Assembly (NCBI GenBank): GCA_964642725.1
Contig: CAZXQG010000002.1
Coordinates: forward strand, 1-64,000
Source: JAGVPT01 sp964642725
Lineage (GTDB): Bacteria > Bacteroidota > Ignavibacteria > UBA10030 > UBA8401
DNA length: 64,000 nucleotides
Direction of reading: 5' to 3'
Below are positions 32,796 to 42,603 of the stretch, one piece after another (the first letter of the stretch is position 1; every line of letters starts with the position of its first letter). Both the position numbers and the translations under genes were made by a program. Below the pieces are notes generated by a model. That model did no database searches and had not been told where the DNA came from. It saw only the letters and a list, made by a program, of their open reading frames with translations.

Positions 32796-35108
32796 ATGGT
32801 CGGAAGTATCATCATACGGATTGCTTTTGGGGCGTCGATACTTGCGGTGGTATTTTATTATCTGGACCATCGAAAGCACACCAGCCGGCTTCTTCTGCTC
32901 GCTCGTACGGCGTATCGAACGGCGGTTGCAGGGATGATAAGCGCTGCGGCTCTCTTGATCTACTTGATCATGACGCATCAATTCAACTTTGCGTACGTAT
33001 GGAATTACAGTTCTACAGATCTGCCGGGGCCGCTCCTATTCTCGACGTTCTACGCCGGACAGGAAGGTAGTTTCTCGCTCTGGGCGTTTTATACAAGCAT
33101 TGTCGGACTTGCCTTGATGTGGTATTCATCGCGCAAAGGATATGAATCCGAATTGATGTTGATTTACTCCGCGATTCTTTCCTTTCTTTTTTTGATGCTC
33201 ATCCTGAAAAATCCATTTACATACATCTGGGACGTTTTTCCAAAAGATCTGATTCATACCGGTCCGATTCCGGCGAGCGTCGTTAATTATGTTTGGCTTG
33301 ATCAAGCAAAAGGGATCTGGGCGCAATATCCGAACGAAGGGAAAGGGTTGAATCCGCTCCTCCAGAACTATTGGATGGTCATCCATCCGCAAGTCTTATT
33401 CATCGGGTTCACATCGATGTCCGTGCCTTTCGCATACGCTGTTGCAGGAATGTTGAAACGCGATTACGTGAGCTGGATACGCGTTTCAACACCATGGACG
33501 GTGTTCGGGGCAATGGTTCTTGGCACCGGGGTCGTGATGGGAGGGTTCTGGGCATACGAAACACTCGGATGGGGCGGTTATTGGGGATGGGATCCGGTCG
33601 AAAATTCTTCCCTTGTTCCTTGGCTTGTTTGTGTGGCATCGATCCATACGATGCTTTCACAGCGAAGAAGCGGAAGTTTTATCAAAACTAACTTCGTACT
33701 GAGCATTTTGTGTTTTATCATGGTGCTCTACTCGACATTCTTGACTCGCAGTGGAGTGCTCGGCGATACGTCGGTTCATTCGTTTGTCGAGCCCGGAATG
33801 TTGGTATACTGGATGTTGCTTGCCGGCCTTTTCTTATTTGCAGGAATCGGGTTTGGACTCTTCTTTTTGAGGATGAAGGAAATGCCGAAAGTTCCGGTGG
33901 AGCACAGTCTTCTCTCCCGGGAGTTCGCCCTGTTTCTCGGTGCATCGGCCATCGTTTTTGCGGCGATGTTCATCGTTATCGGAACCTCGTCTCCGATCAT
34001 TACTGGCATTCTTAAAGGGAGGGTATCGGCAGTTGATTCCTCATATTACGTAACAACCACACTTCCGCTCGGGATCTTCATAGCCCTCATGGCCGGCATC
34101 GGTCAATTGTTGTGGTGGAAAAACTCCGATACTGAATCGCTTCTCAAAAGCCTCCGGGTGCCGATTATCCTTGCGGCGGTTTTTACGATTGTCACTTATT
34201 TCATGGGAGCCCATCAAGCAGCAATGTTGATTTTTATTTTCGCTTCTTCGTTTGCGCTCTTTACGAATACAGCTGTTGGGTTTAGAATCTTCAAAGGAAA
34301 TCCGAAAATGGCGGGGGGCTCGATTGCGCATATCGGCTTGGCGCTGATGTTTCTCGGATTTGTCGCTTCTGCCAAATACGACGATAAAGAAACCATATCG
34401 CTGGAACAGGGGAAAAAAGTGGAAGCATTGGGGTATTCAATGCGATACATTGGATACCATCCGATCGAACGGGGAAGGTTTGCGTTCGATGTGGAAGTTG
34501 AAAAAGGGGATCAGAAGTTCATTGTCGCTCCGGTAATGTTCACTAACAAAGAGAATGAAGGATTGATGAGGAACCCCGACATCATCAACTTGATGACGAA
34601 AGATTTTTACGTTTCGCCACTCTCGCTTGAGAGCCCGGATACAAAAAACGAGCAAGAGCTGACGGTCAATAAGGATGAAGTGCAGAAGTTTCAAGACATG
34701 TCAATCACGTATCTCGGCTACAATTTTTCTTCCTCGCCTGAAAAAGGGAATGTCGTATCGGTCTCGTTGGACGTCGTTCGCGGAAACAAAATATTCCATC
34801 TCTCGCCTGAGATGCACAACGAAAGAGGGAAAGTGAGTTACATTCCCGCCATGTTGCCGAACAGCGATGTTTCGTTTACAATCAAAGGCATGGGGTTGGG
34901 AAATGGGGGCAGGGGGAAGTCGTCAATTACAATAACGGTGAGCGCGCCGTTGGCTGCAGGCCAACCTTCGAAAAGCGAAACATTGGTCGTCGAGGCAAGC
35001 ATCAAGCCATTCATCAATCTCGTGTGGGTGGGAACGATTACTCTTGTTGCAGGATTTTTTATTACAATTCTTCGCAGGGGAAGCGAAGCAAGAAAGAACG
35101 AAGCGTAA
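32796..35108 (+). CDS. ccmF: Cytochrome c heme lyase CcmF
   Basis: A 770-residue multi-pass membrane protein that attaches heme to apocytochrome c with CcmE. The WWD motif is WGGYWGWDPVENSSLVPWLV at about residues 255-275, with the usual N-terminal GQEGSFSLWAFYTS. The C-terminal third holds an extracytoplasmic domain with the last membrane helix near 743-763 (INLVWVGTITLVAGFFI). The size is 100 residues or more above the E. coli protein, mostly in that C-terminal domain. No ccmG or ccmH follows; the next genes are on the opposite strand, six bases away. Confidence 0.95.
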   Translation: MVGSIIIRIAFGASILAVVFYYLDHRKHTSRLLLLARTAYRTAVAGMISAAALLIYLIMTHQFNFAYVWNYSSTDLPGPLLFSTFYAGQEGSFSLWAFYTSIVGLALMWYSSRKGYESELMLIYSAILSFLFLMLILKNPFTYIWDVFPKDLIHTGPIPASVVNYVWLDQAKGIWAQYPNEGKGLNPLLQNYWMVIHPQVLFIGFTSMSVPFAYAVAGMLKRDYVSWIRVSTPWTVFGAMVLGTGVVMGGFWAYETLGWGGYWGWDPVENSSLVPWLVCVASIHTMLSQRRSGSFIKTNFVLSILCFIMVLYSTFLTRSGVLGDTSVHSFVEPGMLVYWMLLAGLFLFAGIGFGLFFLRMKEMPKVPVEHSLLSREFALFLGASAIVFAAMFIVIGTSSPIITGILKGRVSAVDSSYYVTTTLPLGIFIALMAGIGQLLWWKNSDTESLLKSLRVPIILAAVFTIVTYFMGAHQAAMLIFIFASSFALFTNTAVGFRIFKGNPKMAGGSIAHIGLALMFLGFVASAKYDDKETISLEQGKKVEALGYSMRYIGYHPIERGRFAFDVEVEKGDQKFIVAPVMFTNKENEGLMRNPDIINLMTKDFYVSPLSLESPDTKNEQELTVNKDEVQKFQDMSITYLGYNFSSSPEKGNVVSVSLDVVRGNKIFHLSPEMHNERGKVSYIPAMLPNSDVSFTIKGMGLGNGGRGKSSITITVSAPLAAGQPSKSETLVVEASIKPFINLVWVGTITLVAGFFITILRRGSEARKNEA

Positions 35109-35114
35109 CGGGGT

Positions 35115-35471
35115 TTATTTACAGCACACTGCCAAATTTTCGTACGCCGCCGAATCCCGCTTCACTTTGTCCGCGTCATAGCCTGCCTGGCTGATAGCCA
35201 ATTCGATTTTGGCGATGTCCATTTTTGCCGGGATAAAATTCACGGTAGCACTCTTTGAATCGAGATTGATATCAGCGCTCTCTATTCCGTCGACAGAAGC
35301 AAGAGCGTTCTTGATCGTCCGGACGCAAGTTTTACACTTCAGCGTCGGAAGCTGAATGGTGGCGACGCTTATACTGTTTGTAGCAATAGATTGCTTTTCT
35401 CCGGGAGATTTCCCGCAGCCCGACAACATCAATATAACTAACCCAAGGGCCAAGACCCAATTTCTAATCAT
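35115..35471 (-). CDS. HMA-domain metal-binding lipoprotein
   Basis: A 118-residue lipoprotein: a signal sequence with lipobox LSGC19GK, then a heavy-metal-associated domain with the CxxC motif in TLKCKTCVRTIKNALASVDGIESADINL, ending NLAVCCK. HMA domains usually bind Cu(I) or Hg(II) in the cytosol; an exported lipoprotein version suggests periplasmic capture or delivery. The ATG at 35471 overlaps the stop of the upstream DUF2318 gene by 4 bases, which fixes the start. It ends 6 bases from ccmF, on the opposite strand. Confidence 0.85.
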   Translation of the reverse strand: MIRNWVLALGLVILMLSGCGKSPGEKQSIATNSISVATIQLPTLKCKTCVRTIKNALASVDGIESADINLDSKSATVNFIPAKMDIAKIELAISQAGYDADKVKRDSAAYENLAVCCK

Positions 35472-36148
35472 ATCCGTAGCTTCCAATCTTCAACAACTTT
35501 TTGGCTGATTCGAATCTCGCCCGCCACAATTTGGCTGGGGATCGGGTCGGGTGGATATTTCATACATGTGCCGCTGATTCCCTCAAGGTTCGTGAAACTC
35601 CATCGGGTCCCGCAGTTGTCGCACACCAATTCCTGCGATTCTGTGTGGAAACTTTTCGAATTGCACGGATCGCACATCGCAATCGAGGTGACGAGTTTTC
35701 CCTCTGGATTGATGTAGGCCATGAGATCTACCGTTTTCGCCTTCGCTTCGTACGTAAATCCGACCATTTTTTTCTCGAGGACGTCGGCGAGAGAAATTAC
35801 GATGAACCCGTTTTCAATCCTCGATGAAACAGGTACCATCGTCAATTTGGCGCCATCATAACTCTGTGCATCTGATACTGTGGGCTGATTCTTGATAATT
35901 GGATGTTCGCCTCCTGGAAGGCTTTTAACGAACACGACAGCCATTCCGAATAACAGCAGCAACCCGAGCGCAGCGTATGCGGCTTTTGTTTTCGGCCCCA
36001 TTGCTTTTTTCCGTTCGACATAAGCGGCAGAGGGGAGGGTATCTTTTGACGTTGTTGGCGGGAGATGATCTGTTGTGACTTTTGTCCCGCAAACAGGACA
36101 AAAAAGGGCATCACTCTTTAAATCGTTTCCACATTTAGTGCATTTCAT
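35468..36148 (-). CDS. Zinc-ribbon plus DUF2318-type iron-sulfur membrane protein
   Basis: A 226-residue protein. An N-terminal zinc ribbon (MKCTKCGNDLKSDALFCPVC) is followed by a membrane segment (about residues 57-75) and an extracytoplasmic domain with CDPCNSKSFH, LVCDNCGTRW and GTCMKYPPDPIP. That cysteine arrangement is typical of DUF2318 proteins, described as iron-sulfur proteins near iron or metal transporters. Its partners here are a Cys-rich exported peptide upstream and an HMA lipoprotein downstream, overlapping by 4 bases. The role in metal traffic or in cytochrome maturation (ccm genes adjoin) is inference. Confidence 0.82.
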   Translation of the reverse strand: MKCTKCGNDLKSDALFCPVCGTKVTTDHLPPTTSKDTLPSAAYVERKKAMGPKTKAAYAALGLLLLFGMAVVFVKSLPGGEHPIIKNQPTVSDAQSYDGAKLTMVPVSSRIENGFIVISLADVLEKKMVGFTYEAKAKTVDLMAYINPEGKLVTSIAMCDPCNSKSFHTESQELVCDNCGTRWSFTNLEGISGTCMKYPPDPIPSQIVAGEIRISQKVVEDWKLRI

Positions 36149-36173
36149 TTTAAGGCCTTGAGTCTACTATTTC

Positions 36174-36389
36174 TTATTTTGCTTCAACTTCTTTTTTCTC
36201 TTCATCCTTTTTGGACTCCATTTTGCCGCAATCATTCTTTTTATCACTTTTGGTGCTCTTCGTGTCGCAGCAACAGCAGTTCTTATCATGATATTTATGA
36301 GACGTTGTTTTTTTATCGCTGGCGACCAAGGATGTAGAGGCGGTTAGCGCAAAAAATAGGACCGCGAGAATTCCAAAATACTTTTTCAT
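36174..36389 (-). CDS. Small exported Cys/Lys-rich protein
   Basis: A 71-residue protein with a signal peptide (MKKYFGILAVLFFALTASTS then LVAS) and a highly polar mature part. It contains a run of four cysteines in DKNCCCCDTK, another cysteine in NDCGK, several histidines and a Lys/Glu-rich tail. This suggests metal binding in the periplasm. It is the first gene of a three-gene minus-strand operon with a good promoter just upstream. I recognise no family. Confidence 0.75.
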   Translation of the reverse strand: MKKYFGILAVLFFALTASTSLVASDKKTTSHKYHDKNCCCCDTKSTKSDKKNDCGKMESKKDEEKKEVEAK

Positions 36390-36442
36390 AGATTCCTCGT
36401 AATTAAAGGCAAAATGGTAAATTAACTGAAAACCATTGTCTA

Positions 36443-36471
36443 ATTATATAGAACACAACGCCGTGAAGCAA
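36443..36471 (-). promoter_or_regulatory. Promoter of the small metal-protein operon
   Basis: On the minus strand TTGCTT (36471-36466) is followed by a 17-base spacer and a perfect TATAAT (36448-36443). Transcription would start near 36436, about 47 bases before the ATG of the Cys-rich protein at 36389. Confidence 0.6.
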
Positions 36472-36532
36472 GGGTAAGTTCCTTCGAGAGAAGCTATAGA
36501 AAGAAGCAAATTCTTTGTTTGTCGGCCGGCAG

Positions 36533-39500
36533 CTAATTTTCCAAGATGAGCCCTGCAATTTTTGCGATTTTTCGTAGTTCCCAGCTTTTCCACAAGAAAT
36601 AAATAACCGGGTACACCATCAGTTCCAGCATGACGGAGGTAACCACACCGCCGACCATGGGCGCAGCGATACGTTTCATAACATCGGCACCTGTGCCGTG
36701 ACTCCACATAATAGGCACGAGTCCTGCGATAATGACCGATGCGGTCATAATTTTCGGGCGAACGCGTTTCACGGCTCCATGGTGAATTGCCTCTTTAAGG
36801 TCTTTCAATCCCCGCATCAATCCTTTCTGTTTCCATTCGTCATACGCCTGGTCGAGATACAAAAGCATGACAATACCTGTCTCAGCATCCAATCCGGCTA
36901 GGGCGATAATGCCAACCCATACAGCTATACTCAGGTTGTATCCTAAAAAGTAGAGGAACCAGAACGTGCCGACGAGAGAGAATGGAACGGCCAAGAACAC
37001 GATCGCTACTTTTGCTAATGAGCGTGTATTCAAATAAATGATCACGAATATGATAAAGAGAGTAAGCGGAATGACAAGCATCAATCGCTGTTGTGCCCGC
37101 TGCATGTATTCGTACTCGCCGCTCCATACAATGTTGTAGCCGGCCGGAAGCTTTATTTTTTCTGAAACAATTTTTTGCGCTTTCTGCACATACGTTCCGA
37201 CGTCGATATCTTTGATATCAACATAGACCCACGCGTTGGGTCGTGAATCTTCACTTCGTATAACCATGGGACCTTTTCGGGTCGTGATAGCCGCCAGTTG
37301 ACCGATGGGAATTTGTACGCCGGTCGGCGTTGGAACAAGCACTCGCCTCAGCGCCTCGATATTGTCACGCAACTCTCGGCTGTACCGGAGATTCACAGGG
37401 TAGCGCTCTAAGCCTTCTACGGTGTTTGTAATACTCATCCCGCCCATTGCCGTCTGGATTACATTTTGTACATCGCCGACAGTAAGGCCGTACCGGGCAG
37501 CCTCCTTCCGGTCGATATCAAAATCCAAATAGTTGCCGCCGACGGCGCGCTCTGCAAAAGCACTGAGAGTTCCGGGTACGGTTCGCATTATCGCCTCAAC
37601 TTCCTTCCCAATATTTTCTAATACGTTGAGATCGGGGCCCGAAATTTTTATTCCGACGGGTGTTTTAATTCCTGTGCTCAACATATCGGTCCGGGTTTTG
37701 ATCGGCATTGTCCATGCGTTCGTCACGCCGGGAAATTGAATTGCTCGGTCCATCTCATCGATCAGTTTTTGGACTGTCATGCCTGGCCGCCAGTCGCTTT
37801 CCGGTTTAAGCATGATTGTCGTTTCAAGCATGTCGAGTCCCGCTGGGTCGGTGGCAGTTTCTGCCCGCCCGACTTTTCCGAACACGTGGTGGACTTCGGG
37901 GAATTGACGGATGATCTTATCGGTCTGCTGCAGGAGTTCTCTTGCTTTCGTGATCGACATGCCGGGGAGCGTAGTCGGCATGTATAGCAAGTCGCCTTCG
38001 TAGAGCGGCGGCATGAACTCCGAGCCGATTTTACTGAACGGGAAGAACGTCACAGCCATGATAAGAAGAGCGGCAACAATGATCCACTTATTGAACTGCA
38101 GAACAAAATCAACGACGGGAGTATAAATCCGAATAAGGAATCGGTTAATAGGGTTGTGGTCTTCAGGCAAAATCTTGCCGCGGATCCAAAACCCCATAAG
38201 GACCGGAACAATGGTGATGGATAGAATGGCTGCCGCTGCCATTGAATATGTTTTAGTAAATGCCAGCGGACGGAACAATCGGCCCTCTTGATCTTCCAGC
38301 GTGAAAACAGGAATGAACGAAACCGTTATGACGAGCAGAGAATAGAAGAGGGCAGGCCCCACTTCTTTTGATGCATCCAGAATTATCTGCCAATGGTCAC
38401 GGCGCTCTTCGGGCGGTTTTTCGTTCTCGCGTTCTATATGCTTATGGGCGTTTTCAATCATGATAATGGCGGCGTCCACCATGGCGCCGATGGCAATGGC
38501 AATCCCGCTGAGCGACATAATATTGGCATTGATGCCTTGCCACTTCATCACGATAAATGCCATGAGAATCGCTGTCGGCAGCGTGAAGATCGCGACAAAT
38601 GCGCTTCGGGCGTGAAGAAGGAAAATAAGGCAAACGATGGCGACAATAATTATTTCTTCAAGGAGTTTTCCTTTTAACGTATCAATAGCGCGGTCGATGA
38701 GAGACGAGCGGTCGTAGGCGGTCGTTATCTTCACGTCTTCGGGCAATCCTTGTCTTAACACTTCCAGTTTCTTCTTTACATTGTCGATCACATCGAGTGC
38801 GTTCTCGCCATAGCGCATCACAACGATACCGCCCACGACTTCGCCTTCTCCATTGCTCTCGACGAGCCCTCGTCGCATGAGGGGGCCAATGGTTACGTCT
38901 GCAATGTCCCGGATGTAGACAGGTGTGCCGCTTTTCTTATCCACCATTACAGGGATATCTTTGATATCTTGCAGCGATTTGATGTAGCCTAAACCCCTGA
39001 CCATAAATTCCGTTTCGCCCATTTCAACGACCTCGCCGCCGACGTCATTGTTGGAATTCGAGATCGCCATTTCTACCATTTTGAGAGGAATGTTATAGGC
39101 AAGAAGTTTTGTCGGATCTACCGTGACTTGGTACTCCTTGACAAATCCTCCGATACTCGCAACTTCTGCAACTCCCTGAACGGAGGTAAGTTGGTATTTC
39201 AAATACCAGTCCTGATACGAACGCAGTTCCTGCAACGAGCGTTTGTCGGATGTAAGAGTATATTCATAAACCCAGCCAACTCCTGTCGCATCCGGACCTA
39301 ATGTCGGTATAACGTCTTTCGGGAGGCGCTTCTGCGCATAATTCAAATACTCAAGAACGCGGCTTCGTGCCCAGTAAATGTCGGTTCCGTCTTCAAAGAT
39401 CACATACACGAGTGAATACCCGAAGAAGGAATATCCACGAACAACCTTAGAACCCGGCACAGCTACCATTGCCGTCGTAAGCGGATAGGTGACTTGATCC

Positions 39501-39685
39501 TCAACGATGCGCGGAGATTGTCCCTCATACGTTGTGTAAATGATTACCTGAACATCGCTCAAATCCGGTATCGCATCAATCGGGATCTTGAACATCGAGT
39601 AGATCCCCAGGCCGATGAGGAATAAAACGGCAAGGATGACCATGAATTTGTTTCGTACAGATGCTTCAATGATTTTTTCCAGCAT
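36533..39685 (-). CDS. cusA: Copper/silver efflux RND pump CusA
   Basis: A 1050-residue inner-membrane proton-driven pump of the heavy-metal RND class. The N-terminus MLEKIIEASVRNKFMVILAV and the periplasmic segments TDIYWARSRVLEYLNYAQ and GPDATGVGWVYEYTL are typical of CusA. Methionine-bearing segments matching the metal relay are present (GSEFMPPLYEGDLLYMPTTL, TRTDMLSTGIKTPVG). The membrane Asp and charged residues of RND pumps occur in GAMVDAAIIMIENAHK. It is the last gene of cusCBA, after cusB by 45 bases. Specificity for Cu(I)/Ag(I) over Zn/Co is inferred from the methionine positions and the Met/His-rich CusB. Confidence 0.95.
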   Translation of the reverse strand: MLEKIIEASVRNKFMVILAVLFLIGLGIYSMFKIPIDAIPDLSDVQVIIYTTYEGQSPRIVEDQVTYPLTTAMVAVPGSKVVRGYSFFGYSLVYVIFEDGTDIYWARSRVLEYLNYAQKRLPKDVIPTLGPDATGVGWVYEYTLTSDKRSLQELRSYQDWYLKYQLTSVQGVAEVASIGGFVKEYQVTVDPTKLLAYNIPLKMVEMAISNSNNDVGGEVVEMGETEFMVRGLGYIKSLQDIKDIPVMVDKKSGTPVYIRDIADVTIGPLMRRGLVESNGEGEVVGGIVVMRYGENALDVIDNVKKKLEVLRQGLPEDVKITTAYDRSSLIDRAIDTLKGKLLEEIIIVAIVCLIFLLHARSAFVAIFTLPTAILMAFIVMKWQGINANIMSLSGIAIAIGAMVDAAIIMIENAHKHIERENEKPPEERRDHWQIILDASKEVGPALFYSLLVITVSFIPVFTLEDQEGRLFRPLAFTKTYSMAAAAILSITIVPVLMGFWIRGKILPEDHNPINRFLIRIYTPVVDFVLQFNKWIIVAALLIMAVTFFPFSKIGSEFMPPLYEGDLLYMPTTLPGMSITKARELLQQTDKIIRQFPEVHHVFGKVGRAETATDPAGLDMLETTIMLKPESDWRPGMTVQKLIDEMDRAIQFPGVTNAWTMPIKTRTDMLSTGIKTPVGIKISGPDLNVLENIGKEVEAIMRTVPGTLSAFAERAVGGNYLDFDIDRKEAARYGLTVGDVQNVIQTAMGGMSITNTVEGLERYPVNLRYSRELRDNIEALRRVLVPTPTGVQIPIGQLAAITTRKGPMVIRSEDSRPNAWVYVDIKDIDVGTYVQKAQKIVSEKIKLPAGYNIVWSGEYEYMQRAQQRLMLVIPLTLFIIFVIIYLNTRSLAKVAIVFLAVPFSLVGTFWFLYFLGYNLSIAVWVGIIALAGLDAETGIVMLLYLDQAYDEWKQKGLMRGLKDLKEAIHHGAVKRVRPKIMTASVIIAGLVPIMWSHGTGADVMKRIAAPMVGGVVTSVMLELMVYPVIYFLWKSWELRKIAKIAGLILEN

Positions 39686-39730
39686 TGTATTCTCCGTTAT
39701 ATATCACTAAAAACTTCTAGGGGCGACCCA

Positions 39731-41293
39731 TCAATTGTGATTATGATCCATGCCGGGCATTGAGTCCATGTCATGATCCATCTGTTCGGATGTTTTTTTC
39801 TTATGGAGCATTTTCTTGGAAGCTTGTCCCTCGGGCGGTTTGGGATGGCCGTCTTTCGGAATTTGTTTCATGCCGTTATTCTTATGCTGATTGGAAGAAT
39901 CAGGCTTTTCTTCCATCGGTTTGGAGATGTCCATTCCTTCATGCCCCTTCATCTGATCAATAGCGGCTTTCAGATTGCTTTCTGAATCGATCAAGAATTG
40001 CGATGAGGTAACAATATTCTCTCCTGCATGTATGCCATCAAGGACCTGGGTGTATCCATCCGCGGTTACGCCCAGCGTAACGTCGCGTGGGTCGAAATAC
40101 CCGCCGCCGAGTGCAACCACGATAATGTTCCTCTCGCCCGAACGAATGATCGCCTGGTCGGAAACTGTCACTGCGTTGATCTTCAACGGCGACGAAAGCG
40201 TGACCGTCACATACATTTCCGGCTTAAACTCTATGTTTGGCGTGTTCGTCGCTTGAATTCGCACTTGTACGGTTTTTGTTTCCATGTTGAGGTATGGAAA
40301 AATGTAGCTCACCGTACCGCTAAATGCTTTGCCCGGAAGATACGACAACTCGATCTCAGCTGGTTGTCCGACTTTCAACCACGGAAGCTCAAATTGATAG
40401 ACGTCCGCGAGAATCCATACGGTCGATAGGTCGGCAATTTTGTAAAGCGTCATTCCGGCCATAACATTTTGCCCTTTGAGTACCATCTTTTCCATCACAA
40501 TACCATCCACCGGGGACACAATCGTCATCGTTTTCTTTGGAGTTCCGCGCTCTTCAAGTGCTTTTATCTCGCTTTCCGGAATATCCCAGTAAAGAAGCCG
40601 GCGCTTTGCACTTTGGACAAGGTCTTCTGCTCCCTTGCGTGCCTCTTCGACGTTGCTCTTTTCTAATTCCTTTTGATAGTGAATCGCTTGAAGATATTCC
40701 TGCTGTGTCGTGACGAGCTCAGGACTATAGATATCCATCAGCACTTCACCTTTGCGGACATTCTTCCCGGTGTAGTCGACGTAGAGTTGCTCGACATATC
40801 CCATGATCTTGGTCGTCACGGAATAAACTTTTGTCTCGTCATAATCGACCTTGCCGGTAGCCCGGATGGTCTTGTTGAGCTTCCTGTTTTCTGCGATTTC
40901 GGTCTTCACGCCAATATTTTGGATCGTTACGGGATCGATCTTGATTCCCTTTGTATCGCTTTCGCCTTCATACACCGGGACGAGGTCCATTCCGCAATCG
41001 GGAGCTTTCCCCGGCTTGTCCGAAGTAAACCATGGATGCATCGGGTCTTTGTAGTAAGCAATTTTCTTTTCGCCAGAATCTCCGTATTGCTCCCCATAGA
41101 CAGGAACAAAATCCATTCCGTCAGAAGATTTCTTCTGCGTCGGAGAAGTTATTTGACGATTCATAGGATCCTGGTAATAGAGGATCTTGCGTTCTTTCGA
41201 ACCATCGCCCTTGGCGCCGGCATGAAAGACTAACCAACCTGCACCCAGACCTAAGAGAATGCCCGCAACTGCAGTGATAATGACTTTTTTCAT
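39731..41293 (-). CDS. cusB: Efflux periplasmic adaptor CusB with two heavy-metal-binding segments
   Basis: A 520-residue membrane fusion protein. After an N-terminal membrane anchor it has two repeated heavy-metal-binding modules, YYQDPMNRQ..DGMDFVPVYG and YYKDPMHPW..DCGMDLVPVYEG. These are followed by the adaptor hairpin, lipoyl and beta-barrel parts (VDYDETKVYSVTTKIMGYVE, SPVDGIVMEKMVLKGQNV, FKPEMYVTVTL). The C-terminal 60 residues form a polar Met/His-rich tail ending DHDMDSMPGMDHNHN. Such tails are likely to bind copper or silver. It bridges CusA and CusC across the periplasm; cusC lies 26 bases upstream. Confidence 0.94.
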   Translation of the reverse strand: MKKVIITAVAGILLGLGAGWLVFHAGAKGDGSKERKILYYQDPMNRQITSPTQKKSSDGMDFVPVYGEQYGDSGEKKIAYYKDPMHPWFTSDKPGKAPDCGMDLVPVYEGESDTKGIKIDPVTIQNIGVKTEIAENRKLNKTIRATGKVDYDETKVYSVTTKIMGYVEQLYVDYTGKNVRKGEVLMDIYSPELVTTQQEYLQAIHYQKELEKSNVEEARKGAEDLVQSAKRRLLYWDIPESEIKALEERGTPKKTMTIVSPVDGIVMEKMVLKGQNVMAGMTLYKIADLSTVWILADVYQFELPWLKVGQPAEIELSYLPGKAFSGTVSYIFPYLNMETKTVQVRIQATNTPNIEFKPEMYVTVTLSSPLKINAVTVSDQAIIRSGERNIIVVALGGGYFDPRDVTLGVTADGYTQVLDGIHAGENIVTSSQFLIDSESNLKAAIDQMKGHEGMDISKPMEEKPDSSNQHKNNGMKQIPKDGHPKPPEGQASKKMLHKKKTSEQMDHDMDSMPGMDHNHN

Positions 41294-41319
41294 TGTTGCC
41301 TGCTCCTTGTGAATAAAAT

Positions 41320-42603
41320 TTACCGTGCTCGTTCTGAAATCTGCGCGATATCCAGGCCAACTGCCTGCTCCAACTGCGCCTGACTTGCCATATAACTCAT
41401 GACCGCCATGTGAAAATCCAGTTTTGTCATCAACTGCATTCGGAAGGCGTCGATCACCATCAAGAATTCTGTTTTACCGGTCTGGTAGGCAGACAGCGTT
41501 GCCTGCAAGGTTTGTTCTGCCTCAGGGATCGTGGTGTCTTTATAGAGGAGAACGAGATTATAGTTGGATTGAACTTTTACCAGTGCATCTTGAACTTCAA
41601 ACGAAACCATGTTCTGCATGTTTGCAAGGTCATCTTGCGACTTGCGCACATTGAGTTCATCCTCCTCAACCTTGGCAGTGTACTTTCCGCTCGACCAAAA
41701 AGCCAAGGGAATATTGACTCCAACCATCGCAGCCCAGAAATCATTTTTCGTGTCGGACATGTTCTTGTATGTAACACGTGCCATAATGTCTGGATAATAT
41801 TCCCGCTTTGAGCCGGACAATTCTGCTTTGTTCATATCGATGGTAAAATTCATTCCCTTCAGTTCCGGACGATTCTCAAGAGCAAGCTGGTGAAGTTGCT
41901 CGAATGTCCATTGGGGAGCCGTATACTCAGCGTCCGGGACGTGCCCTAATGGAGCGTTGGCCGGCCTGCTCAATGTGGTGTTGATCATCGATTCAACCAC
42001 TTTTCTCTCTTTCAGAAGATTGACGCCTTCATTGACGAGAGTCGAGAGCTCGGTTTGTGCACGCAAGATATCAGCCTGCTGGCCCATTCCGACTTCATAC
42101 TGCTTTCGTGTGATCTCCGTAAATTTCTTCATCAACTCCTGATTTTCGGCGTTGACTTGAATCTTTCGCTGGACATGGAAGAGTTCGAAATACGCAGATT
42201 TCAAATCGCGGATAATTCGGCGCTCGAGAGCTCTATATTCCTGGTCGACCATGCTCGCGTTGCTCTCTGCGGCATCCCCCATAGCAGAGAGCTTTCCGGG
42301 AAAAGGAAACATTTGTTGAATGAAATAGTCAGTCTCCATTCCATTCCTTATCGGATTGGGAAATGATTGAATCGGCGTTTGATAAAATTCGACTCCGACT
42401 TGCGGTGCATCCCACGAAGTGACCTGGCTGCTTTTTGTTCTGGCTGCCGCCGTTTCGTTCCGTGCTGACCGCAGTTGCGGATTTTTTTGAAGGGCCTCCG
42501 ACACAAGATCGTTGAGGTTAAGGACGGGGGAATCTTGAGCTCTCAGCGTCAAAGAACCCAAAAAAATTAACGCGGTGACGAGTTGTCTGATAACTTTCAG
42601 CAT
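41320..42603 (-). CDS. cusC: Outer membrane efflux channel CusC (TolC family)
   Basis: A 427-residue outer membrane factor with a signal peptide (MLKVIRQLVTALIFLGSLTL ending LRAQ) and two OEP repeats: SARNETAAARTKSSQ, LKSAYFELFHVQRKIQVNAE, and LEQAVG near the end. The ATG at 42603 follows an AAAGGAG site; a longer frame to 42699 would place a charged leader before the signal. It forms the outer membrane exit for CusBA. The operon order C-B-A is the usual one. Confidence 0.92.
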   Translation of the reverse strand: MLKVIRQLVTALIFLGSLTLRAQDSPVLNLNDLVSEALQKNPQLRSARNETAAARTKSSQVTSWDAPQVGVEFYQTPIQSFPNPIRNGMETDYFIQQMFPFPGKLSAMGDAAESNASMVDQEYRALERRIIRDLKSAYFELFHVQRKIQVNAENQELMKKFTEITRKQYEVGMGQQADILRAQTELSTLVNEGVNLLKERKVVESMINTTLSRPANAPLGHVPDAEYTAPQWTFEQLHQLALENRPELKGMNFTIDMNKAELSGSKREYYPDIMARVTYKNMSDTKNDFWAAMVGVNIPLAFWSSGKYTAKVEEDELNVRKSQDDLANMQNMVSFEVQDALVKVQSNYNLVLLYKDTTIPEAEQTLQATLSAYQTGKTEFLMVIDAFRMQLMTKLDFHMAVMSYMASQAQLEQAVGLDIAQISERAR

